Below are positions 51,475-59,694 of a stretch of DNA of 64,000 nt, one piece after another. Source of the stretch: Sphingobacterium spiritivorum (lineage in GTDB: Bacteria > Bacteroidota > Bacteroidia > Sphingobacteriales > Sphingobacteriaceae); assembly GCF_016725325.1 (NCBI RefSeq), contig NZ_CP068083.1:4464001-4528000 (forward strand). Direction: 5' to 3'. Positions within the stretch are counted from its first letter, which is position 1; each line of letters begins with the position of its first letter. The translations under genes and the position numbers were made by a program. The notes below the pieces were generated by a model, which did no database searches, was not told the origin of the DNA, and saw nothing but the letters and a program-made list of their open reading frames with translations.

Positions 51475-51921
51475 CTATATAATTTTGTTTTGACAGGAAA
51501 GAAATTTATAATATATGACGGCTTTAACTGATCCAAATACACTGATCTGTAAAGCGCAAAGGTATAGCCCCGTAACCCATATATTTGTATACGTACTCCA
51601 GGAAGCCTCTCTTTCATCAAAAATGGCAATATCAATAAGATACCAGCAGAGCATAAGCGCAAACGCAACTACGCATGTTCTCATTATCCGTTTAGGTTTT
51701 ATAAAAATAAAAATGACATGTATAACGATCATCGCCGTCAAGGGTAAAAAAGAAGACAGGACCAGATCCGGTAAAAAGTTACAGTCCAGACAAGCTGAAG
51801 AAGGAGCAGTTCGGTACTCCCATAATGCCCAGTACCCCTGCGCTATCGTAAAGACAAGCACAACACAGGCAAACATACTTGCCTGTAAAGCTCTTAAAGT
51901 CAGATTATCTATTGCCTTCAT
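51475..51921 (-). CDS. small membrane protein, four helices
   Basis: This 148-residue protein has helices at about residues 15-33, 48-71, 77-97 and 110-135, and a periplasmic loop with CLDCNFLPD. Its stop lies 2 bp before the next gene. No family is recognised. Confidence 0.5.
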   Translation of the reverse strand: MKAIDNLTLRALQASMFACVVLVFTIAQGYWALWEYRTAPSSACLDCNFLPDLVLSSFLPLTAMIVIHVIFIFIKPKRIMRTCVVAFALMLCWYLIDIAIFDEREASWSTYTNIWVTGLYLCALQISVFGSVKAVIYYKFLSCQNKII

Positions 51922-51960
51922 AAGTAATTTCCTATCCTATCAGATATTACCTCTTTATCC

Positions 51961-52623
51961 TTATTGTATTGCCAATCCTATAATCTCATTTATATTTCTG
52001 AGATGTTCTTCACTAAGCATATGATTTCTCTCAGAATGATTGCGGTGCGTGATAAAACCGATCCCCTCTCTGTATTCAAATCCTTCATCTGCAACCACAT
52101 GGTTTGTCAAAAAATTTATAATATCGTTCATTATAACATCTTCTGTCACTATTGATGTCTTGCTCAGATGTACAGAGATTTCGGATCTGATAGCCTCCCT
52201 TTCGGATATGTCGCCCAATGTGAGTGGAAGCAGCATAAAAAACAGTAAAGAAGGATCACTCTTTTCATTTGCAATCATTGTCATTAATTCCGTCCAGCGA
52301 AATAACGAAAGATGAAAATGTCCACCTGTATTGCCAAGATAAGTATCATTGAAAAAATAGATGGTTTCATTTGGGTGAAATTCAGCATAAAATGTCACCT
52401 TATCATTTAGAGGATACATCCAGGTGTAACCGTTCCAGGGATGTGCTTCCTTTCCGTTTTTATCAGTCTTACCTGCCAGTTCCTCAAACCACTCTTCCGA
52501 AGGCATCTGGAAATTTTCAATAATATAATCAGAAAGCATAGTTTCTGTTTTATCATTAAATCCAAAGGGAAACTCTGTCATCAGAAACAGGCAGAAGTCT
52601 TTATTTGACAAATCTAATTTCAT
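51961..52623 (-). CDS. suppressor-of-fused-like or immunity-like soluble protein
   Basis: The protein has about 220 residues from the ATG at 52623 (MKLDLSNKDFCLFLM); a longer frame adds eleven unlikely residues. It is soluble and acidic, with FYAEFHPNETIYFFNDTYLGNTGGHFHLSLFRWTELMTMI and an aromatic N-terminal region NGYTWMYPLNDKV. The FRWTELMTMI and LLPLTLGDIS segments resemble immunity proteins of polymorphic-toxin systems, but I cannot name a family. It is the first gene of the five-gene minus-strand run. Confidence 0.5.
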   Translation of the reverse strand: MKLDLSNKDFCLFLMTEFPFGFNDKTETMLSDYIIENFQMPSEEWFEELAGKTDKNGKEAHPWNGYTWMYPLNDKVTFYAEFHPNETIYFFNDTYLGNTGGHFHLSLFRWTELMTMIANEKSDPSLLFFMLLPLTLGDISEREAIRSEISVHLSKTSIVTEDVIMNDIINFLTNHVVADEGFEYREGIGFITHRNHSERNHMLSEEHLRNINEIIGLAIQ

Positions 52624-52842
52624 TACTCTTAGTTTTAAAAACCATAAGACATTCAAATAAACAATAATTTATGATCTGTACAAAAAAGCATTCGCTATTC
52701 GTACAACATGAGTCTATATTCGTTAGGATTTCTTTTTTATCTCATTGCAGAGTAGCATTAACTTTTATATCTAAATCAAAGGACACAAATTGTACGTATA
52801 AGCATAATTTGATAATCTCTTCAGATTACGGTAACCTTATCC

Positions 52843-52874
52843 TTGCAATGGAATATAAAAATGTACTACATTTG
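52843..52874 (+). promoter_or_regulatory. promoter and 7-1-7 palindrome of the small metal-locus gene
   Basis: TTG at 52843-52845 and TACATTTG at 52867-52874 match the Bacteroidota -33/-7 pattern with a 21-bp spacer. The perfect palindrome AAATGTA-C-TACATTT (52859-52873) covers the -7 element and has the same 7-1-7 geometry and central C as the boxes at 12040 and 13816, although the arm sequence differs. The ATG at 52880 follows by 6 bp, so the message would be leaderless or nearly so. Confidence 0.6.
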
Positions 52875-52879
52875 TGTCG

Positions 52880-53260
52880 ATGAAAAATAGTATTGTCCTA
52901 TTATTTCTTTCTGTATATCTGTTTTCCACTACAGAACTTGCACAATTGTTCAAGATCCCTGTATTGGTACAGCACTATACAGAACACAAACAATACGATG
53001 ACAAGTTAAGTATTATTGATTATCTCGTGCATCATTATGCAGGTCACGAAAAGGATGCCGATTGGGATACCGATATGAAGTTGCCTTTTGCGCAGCATAT
53101 TAATATCCTTCAGGTCACGCTTTGGCTTCCTTTTTCAACAGTTACTCTTCCCACAAGTGCTGCATATTGTATAGAGACAGACTTGCCTGTTTTTTATCTT
53201 AATAAGGAAATCCCTCCTTACAATCCCTCAGCCATATGGCAGCCTCCGCAATCCGTTTAA
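52880..53260 (+). CDS. small exported protein of a metal locus with IWQPPQS tail
   Basis: This protein of about 126 residues starts with a hydrophobic signal segment (MKNSIVLLFLSVYLFSTTELAQ). The mature part is rich in acidic residues and His (QHYTEHKQYDDKLSIIDYLVHHYAGHEKDADWDTDMKLPF) and ends PYNPSAIWQPPQSV. The tail matches the DUF6660 protein at 13453-13788, although the rest of the two proteins is unrelated and the codons differ. The CDF transporter follows by 209 bp on the same strand. A periplasmic metal-binding or sensing role is suggested by the His/Asp cluster and context. Confidence 0.68.
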   Translation: MKNSIVLLFLSVYLFSTTELAQLFKIPVLVQHYTEHKQYDDKLSIIDYLVHHYAGHEKDADWDTDMKLPFAQHINILQVTLWLPFSTVTLPTSAAYCIETDLPVFYLNKEIPPYNPSAIWQPPQSV

Positions 53261-53468
53261 GCAGATTTTGATTGCAATCTCTTTGTTTAAGAGTTTCTGA
53301 TTCATAAACATATTACTTGTAACACTTTACGCCATATAATTAGAATAAAAAGTTTACAGGAAATAAGAGATCAAAATCATTCGTAATTCTAAATCCAAAC
53401 TGGAGACAAATTGTTATACATAAAGTATGACCCTTTTCATAAAATTGAAAAATTAAAGTGCACTAATA

Positions 53469-54341
53469 ATGACAAGTGAAGATAAAGCAATTAAAACCAC
53501 ATATTTTAGTATAGCTGGTAATACGGCATTGGCGTTATTGAAATGGCTTGCGGGTTTTTTCGGCAATTCGTATGCATTGATAGCAGATGCTATAGAATCT
53601 ACTGTAGATATTTTTTCTTCGTTTTTGGTTCTGCTGGGGCTCAAATATGCAAAAAGACCAGCTGACGAAAATCACCCTTACGGCCATGGCCGCGTAGAAC
53701 CTTTGATTACTTTTATAGTAGTCGGATTTCTGATAGTCTCTGCAACCATCATTGCTTATGAAAGTATTCAAAATATAGGTACCCCTCATGAACTTCCAAA
53801 ACCATGGACCCTGGCGGTATTAGCTGGTATTATTATATGGAAAGAAGTCTCATTCCGGATAGTAATAAAAAAGAGTAAAGAGACCGGCAGCTCTTCTCTG
53901 AAAGCGGATGCCTGGCATCACAGAAGCGATGCCATTACCTCTGTCGCTGCATTTATCGGTATTTCTGTTGCCCTGATTATGGGTGAAGGATATGAAAGTG
54001 CAGATGACTTTGCTGCCCTGTTTGCATCCGGATTCATCCTCTATAATTGTTATCATATATTCAGACCTGCATTGGGCGAGATCATGGATGAGAACGTGTA
54101 TGAGGAGATAATAGAACAGGTTAAAAACAATGCGATATTAGTGGAAGGTGTGTTGGGAACAGAAAAGTGCTTCGTCCGCAAATCCGGAACTACTTATCAT
54201 GTAGACCTGCATGCTATTGTTGAAGCTGATATCTCAGTCAAAGAAGGTCATCGTATTGCTCATGATCTCAAAGATTTTCTCAGGGCAAAAATGCCGCAGT
54301 TAGGTCATGTACTGATACATATAGAACCCAACGCATATTAA
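53469..54341 (+). CDS. cation diffusion facilitator (CDF) metal transporter
   Basis: This 290-residue protein is full-length for the CDF family. Six transmembrane helices lie in residues 10-190; the metal site is formed by the Asp pairs in SYALIADAIESTVDIFSS and LKADAWHHRSDAITSVAAF. A short His loop, ADENHPYGHGRVEPL, joins helices two and three, and the C-terminal cytosolic domain (VLGTEKCFVRKSGTTYHVDLHAIVEADISVKEGHRIAHDLKDFL) is the dimerisation module. The Asp/His site supports Zn or Mn/Fe export in exchange for protons. Its neighbour upstream is the small IWQPPQS-tailed gene. Confidence 0.93.
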   Translation: MTSEDKAIKTTYFSIAGNTALALLKWLAGFFGNSYALIADAIESTVDIFSSFLVLLGLKYAKRPADENHPYGHGRVEPLITFIVVGFLIVSATIIAYESIQNIGTPHELPKPWTLAVLAGIIIWKEVSFRIVIKKSKETGSSSLKADAWHHRSDAITSVAAFIGISVALIMGEGYESADDFAALFASGFILYNCYHIFRPALGEIMDENVYEEIIEQVKNNAILVEGVLGTEKCFVRKSGTTYHVDLHAIVEADISVKEGHRIAHDLKDFLRAKMPQLGHVLIHIEPNAY

Positions 54342-54517
54342 AAAATCAAATGAATTCTCTACAGCCGAAAGACCTGTTCTATTCACTGTAGAGAGTTCTG
54401 CTCCAAATATTTACCGTTCAAAACCTGTCTTTAACCGACCCTGTTCCTTCATTTACAGAATAATCATAGGTAGGAAACAGCTGTCTTTTTATATTGGCCG
54501 CATTAAAAACCAATATC

Positions 54518-54997
54518 ATGACACATCTATACAGTAAAATAATATTGCTGGCACTTACAATTAGCTCACAAATCCATGTTTCCGCACAATCCAGCTCTTA
54601 CTCTCCTGTTTCAAAAGAACTTTATAATACTATTCTCCATATGGATAGTTTACTTTTCGATGCTGTAAATACCGGAAATGTAGAAAAAGAAGGTACATTT
54701 TTCATGAAAGATCTGGAGTTCTATCACGATACAGGCGGCCTTGACAATTATGAAGTAACTATGGAAAAGCTAAGAAGTATAGCGAAGAATAATCCTGCAG
54801 TTCGCAGGGAACTTATTAAGGAAACAGTAGAAGTGTATCCTGTCAAGGATTATGGAGCTATTCAAACGGGTGAACACCGGTTTTGTGAGTTCGTAAACGG
54901 AACATTAACCAATTGCGATACATACAAATTTATGCATATCTGGAAAAAGACAGCTGACGGTTGGAAAATAGCAAGGGTAGTAAGTTACGGTCATTAA
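54518..54997 (+). CDS. secreted NTF2-like (DUF4440) protein
   Basis: The protein has about 159 residues from the ATG at 54518, which begins a signal peptide (YSKIILLALTISSQIHVSAQ); a longer frame uses a TTG. The mature domain matches the NTF2-like DUF4440 fold: LYNTILHMDSLLFDAVNTGNVEKEGTFFMKDLEFYHDTGG, then YGAIQTGEHRFCEFV and KFMHIWKKTADGWKIARVVSYGH. Such domains bind small ligands or act as ketosteroid-isomerase-like folds; no specific role is visible. It is monocistronic. Confidence 0.82.
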   Translation: MTHLYSKIILLALTISSQIHVSAQSSSYSPVSKELYNTILHMDSLLFDAVNTGNVEKEGTFFMKDLEFYHDTGGLDNYEVTMEKLRSIAKNNPAVRRELIKETVEVYPVKDYGAIQTGEHRFCEFVNGTLTNCDTYKFMHIWKKTADGWKIARVVSYGH

Positions 54998-55042
54998 TAA
55001 AGCACGATATCAACAGTATCAATTGCCATTTTCCTAAAACAG

Positions 55043-55090
55043 CTTTCTACAATTGCAAGGAGATTACACACCTATTGCAATTGTAGAAAG
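55043..55090. terminator. 16-bp inverted repeat between convergent genes
   Basis: CTTTCTACAATTGCAA (55043-55058) and TTGCAATTGTAGAAAG (55075-55090) form a perfect stem with a 16-nt loop between the convergent NTF2-like and YwqK-repeat genes. There is no T run on either side, so it may be a terminator, a processing site or a bound element. Confidence 0.5.
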
Positions 55091-55102
55091 ACCCTGTCCC
55101 TG

Positions 55103-57583
55103 CTAATATTCATTTAACATCTTATGCTCCAGTTCTCGTAATTCTGCTCTGTCATTTTCCAGAAGTGCAGCTACAGATTTAAACTTATTTGTAGCTTTTA
55201 GTTTGCCATCGACTATGGTCTCTACCACAACTGTTTTGTCTGCCTGTTGTGTAATCCGGAGTCCCATTACTGGTTTTGCATGCTCATCATATTGCAGATC
55301 TCCGAGATAATTAGTTTCATTAATCGGAAAATTCTCATTAATACTCATTTCAAATACCCTGTTAAGGTCTTCCTGATTGAAGTTATCATAGAAGCGTTTA
55401 AAAACCTTACCCAGATCCGCACTGTTTTCTACAGGAAACTGGTAAAAAAGCTTACTTACCAGTGAATTACTATCTTCCTCATCAATCTGCTCATCTAGAC
55501 TATCTACTGCCATGATATATTTTTTGATCTGCTGGTTATCTGTATAAAATCTGGTAATAGAATTACGGGTACCCTCTTCAGGCATCGTTATACCACGGCT
55601 TTTTTTGATCAGAACATCTTCCTTCCACAATTCAGCCACAATATTATTATCTTTTGCAAAAGCAACAATACGCAACGGAGTAGTCATTTCTGATATCAAT
55701 AGCTTATCATTGGAATATTTAAAAATAATCCGGTTGAAATAATGCATAGCAAATACATTGACATCAAAAGCTGTAACTTTTCCGGATTCATAATGCGAGG
55801 TGATAAGTGCATTTCTGTCTGCCAGTTTATAATCAGGTCCGTTTACAATTTTGCCATTGTTATATTCTGATTTACGATCATATGTATAATGCATATAATT
55901 CTCCAGCTGATCCAGCAGTTCGAAGGAATACTTATATTTTAATGTTCCTTGTTCGTAGTAACTTACCAACTGAATATTATCAATCAGCGTATCTGATTTA
56001 AAATACCCGTCAAAAGGTTTTCCATCTTTATATTCACCTACATAGGATTCCTGAGGATGCTCGGAAATGGTAAAATCGAAATATTCTATGGTTTTCATTG
56101 TATTATTGCTATAATTCTCGATTGAAGATGGGTTATCAGTATTGTATTTGGAAAATATCAGCTTCTTAACAATCGTACCGTTTTCATATATTGCCTGAGT
56201 CCCGTCATCTACTATAGTACCTGAAACGGGAACATCATTACGGTACTCGCTCTCAAATTCCACCGTTCCGTCTCTGTAAATCCGTCTGAATCCATCACGT
56301 TTTCCGGCTTTCATCTCATACTCTTCCTGCAGACGTGTAGATTCCGAATCTACAAACTCTTGTTGTACGCCTTCCTGATTTCCATTTTTATAGTGTAAAA
56401 GAAAATATTCATCATTCCCGGTGTAAAAGTATCCTTCATAGGGTTGACCGTCTTTATATGTACCCGAAGCAAATATTTCCCCGGTTTCCATATTACGTGT
56501 TTCTTCCTTTCCTACCCTTTGTCCGTTGGTCAGCTGGTATGTCGTTACTTTGTTCCAGCGCTCATTTGTAAATAAGCCATCAAATGGCTCCCCATCTTTA
56601 TACTTTTGTATCGATTTCTCTTTTCCTTCCTCAAAAATGATGACTTCGGCCAGTTCTCCCTCTTGAAAGGTGGATCTTCTTGTCAATTGTCCTTTCAGAT
56701 TATATTCAGTTACTATTCTTCCACCGTCTTCTCCCTGTACACGAACATCTTTTGTTTTTATAGCCAGAGCAAAACCGTTTCGTTGATAGTATGTAAACGA
56801 TGTACCGGATTCATCTCTGGAGAACTCATTAATCAATTGTCCCTTTTCACTGTAATATTTACTTTTTATCAAACTTCCGTAATCTCCATACGTATATTCA
56901 CGTGCTTTTTGGCCATTTAACCAATACAGGATTTCAGTATAATTTACTTTTGCAGGACTGGTCATAACAGGTATAGCCTCTACTATGGTAGGTTCTTCAC
57001 CATCTACCACTACAGCTGCAGTATCTATCATAGGCTCTGATTCTGCATCTACAGCTTCAGAAGAATCTATCATGGGTTCAGATTCAATATTGATTTCATC
57101 ATAATACAATTGAGGTGCATTTGGACTAAAAACACCGGACAAAACATTGTCTTCACTTATAAAACCCGTTGAAAGAACTTTGTTCTTTAGATAAACAGTG
57201 ATCTTTTCTTTTTTGCCATTGCTGTTATAAACAATTTTCTGCCATATACTTCCATCAGGATGATAATAGGCTAATTCTTTTACACTACTATTATTGGCTG
57301 ACTGCTTTAGGTCTTTGTCGATGCCCTCTTCATCGTACCAGTAAGAATCGCCTACATAAGATTGTTCATCACTGGCAAGCGCATATCCTTGCATCTGCAT
57401 ACGTCCGTTTTTATAGAAATCTTGTATAAAAACGATTTCTCCTGTACGTTTCATTGGTAACAAGCGATAGAATTCATGTTTATCACGCGTGGTATGGTTC
57501 CAGTCCCTATCAAAATATAAGGTGTCCTGAGCAAATAATACAAGTGGAAATTGTCCCAATATTAGAAAAAACAAATATTTCAT
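55103..57583 (-). CDS. giant secreted YwqK/MORN-like repeat protein
   Basis: The 826-residue protein has a signal peptide (residues 1-19, ending LFAQ) and many copies of the YwqK antitoxin-type repeat, a MORN-like beta-hairpin (patterns GQLINEFSRDESGTSFTYYQRNG, KYKDGEPFDGLFTNERW, GTYKDGQPYEGYFYTGNDEY, DGTVEFESEYRNDVP, GEYKDGKPFDGYF). At about residues 165-205 an acidic linker has two copies of SEPMID. The family is named for a Bacillus toxin-antitoxin partner, but most exported Bacteroidota members have unknown roles. It is far longer than usual members. The next genes upstream are immunity-like. Confidence 0.75.
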   Translation of the reverse strand: MKYLFFLILGQFPLVLFAQDTLYFDRDWNHTTRDKHEFYRLLPMKRTGEIVFIQDFYKNGRMQMQGYALASDEQSYVGDSYWYDEEGIDKDLKQSANNSSVKELAYYHPDGSIWQKIVYNSNGKKEKITVYLKNKVLSTGFISEDNVLSGVFSPNAPQLYYDEINIESEPMIDSSEAVDAESEPMIDTAAVVVDGEEPTIVEAIPVMTSPAKVNYTEILYWLNGQKAREYTYGDYGSLIKSKYYSEKGQLINEFSRDESGTSFTYYQRNGFALAIKTKDVRVQGEDGGRIVTEYNLKGQLTRRSTFQEGELAEVIIFEEGKEKSIQKYKDGEPFDGLFTNERWNKVTTYQLTNGQRVGKEETRNMETGEIFASGTYKDGQPYEGYFYTGNDEYFLLHYKNGNQEGVQQEFVDSESTRLQEEYEMKAGKRDGFRRIYRDGTVEFESEYRNDVPVSGTIVDDGTQAIYENGTIVKKLIFSKYNTDNPSSIENYSNNTMKTIEYFDFTISEHPQESYVGEYKDGKPFDGYFKSDTLIDNIQLVSYYEQGTLKYKYSFELLDQLENYMHYTYDRKSEYNNGKIVNGPDYKLADRNALITSHYESGKVTAFDVNVFAMHYFNRIIFKYSNDKLLISEMTTPLRIVAFAKDNNIVAELWKEDVLIKKSRGITMPEEGTRNSITRFYTDNQQIKKYIMAVDSLDEQIDEEDSNSLVSKLFYQFPVENSADLGKVFKRFYDNFNQEDLNRVFEMSINENFPINETNYLGDLQYDEHAKPVMGLRITQQADKTVVVETIVDGKLKATNKFKSVAALLENDRAELRELEHKMLNEY

Positions 57584-57776
57584 ACTCTCTGTGAATCAGT
57601 TTTTAGTTAGAAAAGATAAACAAAATAAAACAAAAACAGTTTATATTTTCTTTTGCTGGGTTGCGTTTATTGCTTTATAATCGACTTTTTTGAAGTTTTT
57701 CATCAACTTAAGAAGCTCTTCTTATCCGGCTTTCTATTTCTCTTACTTTTTGAAAAAAGTTGAGTTTTCTATCAGA

Positions 57777-58541
57777 TTAAGTGTATTCTAAACAAATTAC
57801 TGCCTTTTTAAGTTCTTTGTCATAAAATAAAAATACTTGGTCCGCCGAATTTTGTTGAAAATCATAGCCCTCCAAACATGCAATATAATCCATCAGGGTT
57901 CCGTCAGGTTTAAAGGGTTTTTCAATGAGGTTTTCTCCTCCGAAATTGCATTCTTCGAAGGGAAGCGCATCAGTATTAAGTTCTTCAAAAATACCGAAAA
58001 TCTTATTTTGTAAACGTTCCACTGCATATTCTGAATCATTATCTTTCTCCAGATCTTCAACTGTAAGCTTACGTAAACGCTCTAAACGGCGAATGTCGTA
58101 AACCTCTAAACCCGGCCGATTGAATTTTTTGTCATAAAGCTTATTGTGTTTTTGATAATATTCCTTTTTTAATTGATACATGGCCTCATTCATGTTGTAT
58201 TCAATCTCTAAATCTGAATAACTGTTTCCATAATCTTCCGGAGAAATCATGGTATGTGCTGAGAAATAATTCCAATCTGCATCAAATTTGTATTTACCAT
58301 CAATTACATCGAAACCAAACATATCTGCTTTGGTATATTCTGTATGGTATTCTGGTGTATCCTCTCCGACACAGCCATCGTAAATTTCCTTTACAGAAAC
58401 AATGTGCAGCCATTGATCTTCTGCTGGATTCAGAAGTTTTAAATTAATTGAACAAATCGGAAGAAAATATTTTTTATGATTCTCCATATCATCATAAAAC
58501 ACATCTTCATACTCAGGAAAAATTTTTATTAAATCTGTCAT
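57777..58541 (-). CDS. unknown soluble protein, immunity-like cluster
   Basis: This 254-residue soluble, acidic protein has PAEDQWLHIVSVKEIYDGCVGEDTPEYHTEYTKADMFGFDVIDGKYKFDADWNYF in its first half and a helical middle (MNEAMYQLKKEYYQKHNKL, YDIRRLERLRKLTVEDLEKDND). The end DQVFLFYDKELKKAVICLEYT resembles the last strands of several DUF-type immunity proteins. I cannot name the family. It lies 1 bp after the lipoprotein gene and probably shares its transcript. Confidence 0.5.
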   Translation of the reverse strand: MTDLIKIFPEYEDVFYDDMENHKKYFLPICSINLKLLNPAEDQWLHIVSVKEIYDGCVGEDTPEYHTEYTKADMFGFDVIDGKYKFDADWNYFSAHTMISPEDYGNSYSDLEIEYNMNEAMYQLKKEYYQKHNKLYDKKFNRPGLEVYDIRRLERLRKLTVEDLEKDNDSEYAVERLQNKIFGIFEELNTDALPFEECNFGGENLIEKPFKPDGTLMDYIACLEGYDFQQNSADQVFLFYDKELKKAVICLEYT

Positions 58542-58542
58542 T

Positions 58543-58998
58543 TTATTTTCTTGTGAGTTTTAACTGTTCTCCTTCTTTTACAAGTTCGAAAACCATTTCC
58601 TTCGATGGATTGAAAATTTGTGTTGGCCTGTCACAAAAATCGGACTTGCTAATGCTGTCAACTTCCATTTTTATCTGGTTAGCTTCTGTAAAATAATACC
58701 TTCCGTGTACCTCAGTAAAGCAATCATTCCCACATTCCCATGCATCATAGCTTCTGAACTTTTCTTCATCTAAAAAGTTGACAGCATGAAAGTTGAAAAT
58801 AACCGCAGTGTCAATTCTTGGAGACATATAATAAGTTTTTCCGCCATCCGGAGCTATAAGTCCTCCTTCATTAACAATCCAGTTGGTATTTTTCAAATAA
58901 TTCGGAAAAATCGTTTTTTTTCTTTCCGATTCTTTGCAACTGTAGAACACAACCAGCAGCGCACTCAAAATCAGGAAAGCAACATTCTTTTTCATCAT
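58543..58998 (-). CDS. small lipoprotein in immunity-like cluster
   Basis: This 151-residue protein has a lipoprotein signal (LSALLVVFYSC) and a beta-rich mature part (NTNWIVNEGGLIAPDGGKTYYMSPRIDTAVIFNFHAVNF, WECGNDCFTEVHGRYYF) with three Cys in CGNDC and DFCDRP. It lies directly before the 254-residue gene with a 1-bp gap. No family is recognised; lipoprotein immunity factors against exported toxins are one possibility. Confidence 0.5.
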   Translation of the reverse strand: MMKKNVAFLILSALLVVFYSCKESERKKTIFPNYLKNTNWIVNEGGLIAPDGGKTYYMSPRIDTAVIFNFHAVNFLDEEKFRSYDAWECGNDCFTEVHGRYYFTEANQIKMEVDSISKSDFCDRPTQIFNPSKEMVFELVKEGEQLKLTRK

Positions 58999-59030
58999 TG
59001 TGTTTTTTTATAATTATTCAGTCAATTACT

Positions 59031-59183
59031 CTATTTCCAATAATCAAATTTTATATTCAATTTTTCAAAAGCCATATCCTGCTCAATAAGCTTTTCAAGA
59101 TCGTCAAAAGTCAGCAGACCTTTTGCCTCAAATTCCCCTGCTGGTGCGAGCGTTGCGCTCGTATCCACATTACCTATTAACAT
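59031..59183 (-). CDS. 50-residue small ORF, possible gene remnant
   Basis: On the minus strand an open frame from the ATG at 59183 to TAG at 59031 encodes MLIGNVDTSATLAPAGEFE, AKGLLTFDDLEKLIEQDMAF, EKLNIKFDYWK. The composition is protein-like, with a Gly/Ala-rich start and a helical end, but it is too short for a known family. It may be an intact small gene or the surviving C-terminus of a longer protein. The first third spans a GC-rich hairpin (59147-59161). Confidence 0.4.
   Translation of the reverse strand: MLIGNVDTSATLAPAGEFEAKGLLTFDDLEKLIEQDMAFEKLNIKFDYWK
59147..59161. repeat. GC-rich inverted repeat inside the small ORF
   Basis: CGAGCG-TTG-CGCTCG is a perfect hairpin in an otherwise AT-rich stretch and stands out in composition from its surroundings. 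Confidence 0.6.
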
Positions 59184-59202
59184 CGATTTTCAAAATTTCA
59201 TT

Positions 59203-59694
59203 CTAAATATATAAGCTATCCAATAGTTCTTTTACTTTCGTATTGCCCTCACTATTGATAGCCAATGCAGTGTTCTTTTCTACAATTGGCTCTCCCGGTA
59301 TGCTTATGTAAAAAGCCATTTCTTCTACTTCATTACCATATTTTTTCACAAGTTCCTGTTTGGCAATGCGCAGAGCATCTGTAAATAACTGCAGATTTTT
59401 TTGTCGTTCGGACGCATAGTCAAATCCCTGTTGAAATAACGGTACAATATCCTTTCTGTAACGGTCTAAAAGCAATCTGGTAAAAGTATCTACACCCTCT
59501 TTTACAGCGCCTTGACTAACGCATAAACACCATTCAGGAGCATCCCATTCTTTATTTTTATGGATTTTCTTTAAGCTTTCGGTTGTAGAAACTGCTGAAT
59601 AAGCGGTAAGGCAATCATCGTCCAGTATCAAAGCAAAGGCGTACATATTTTGTTCTTTCTTACTGAAAAGCTGATGAAAAAAAAACGAATTCAT
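59203..59694 (-). CDS. DUF4303 protein, probably the second half of a frameshifted gene
   Basis: The 163-residue frame carries a DUF4303 domain: MYAFALILDDDCLTAYSAVSTTESL, ASERQKNLQLFTDALRIAKQELVKKYGNEVEEMAFYISIPGEP. The family usually has a helix in front of YAFAL. The apparent start codon at 59694 lies in a 35-bp overlap with the upstream 136-residue frame, at a run of nine T residues. Removing one T would fuse both frames into a single protein reading SIVNEFVFFHQLFSKKEQN, which restores that helix. DUF4303 proteins occur among immunity-like genes; function is unknown. Confidence 0.65.
   Translation of the reverse strand: MNSFFFHQLFSKKEQNMYAFALILDDDCLTAYSAVSTTESLKKIHKNKEWDAPEWCLCVSQGAVKEGVDTFTRLLLDRYRKDIVPLFQQGFDYASERQKNLQLFTDALRIAKQELVKKYGNEVEEMAFYISIPGEPIVEKNTALAINSEGNTKVKELLDSLYI

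Noticed and set aside
53270..53279. GATTGCAATC palindrome upstream of the CDF transporter as a further Fur-type box
   Set aside because: It is only 10 bp, lacks the 7-1-7 geometry and is close to chance in this composition.
54356..54394. 9-bp inverted repeat (TCTCTACAG / CTGTAGAGA) after the CDF gene as a terminator
   Set aside because: The 21-nt loop is long and no T run follows; support is too weak to list as a terminator.
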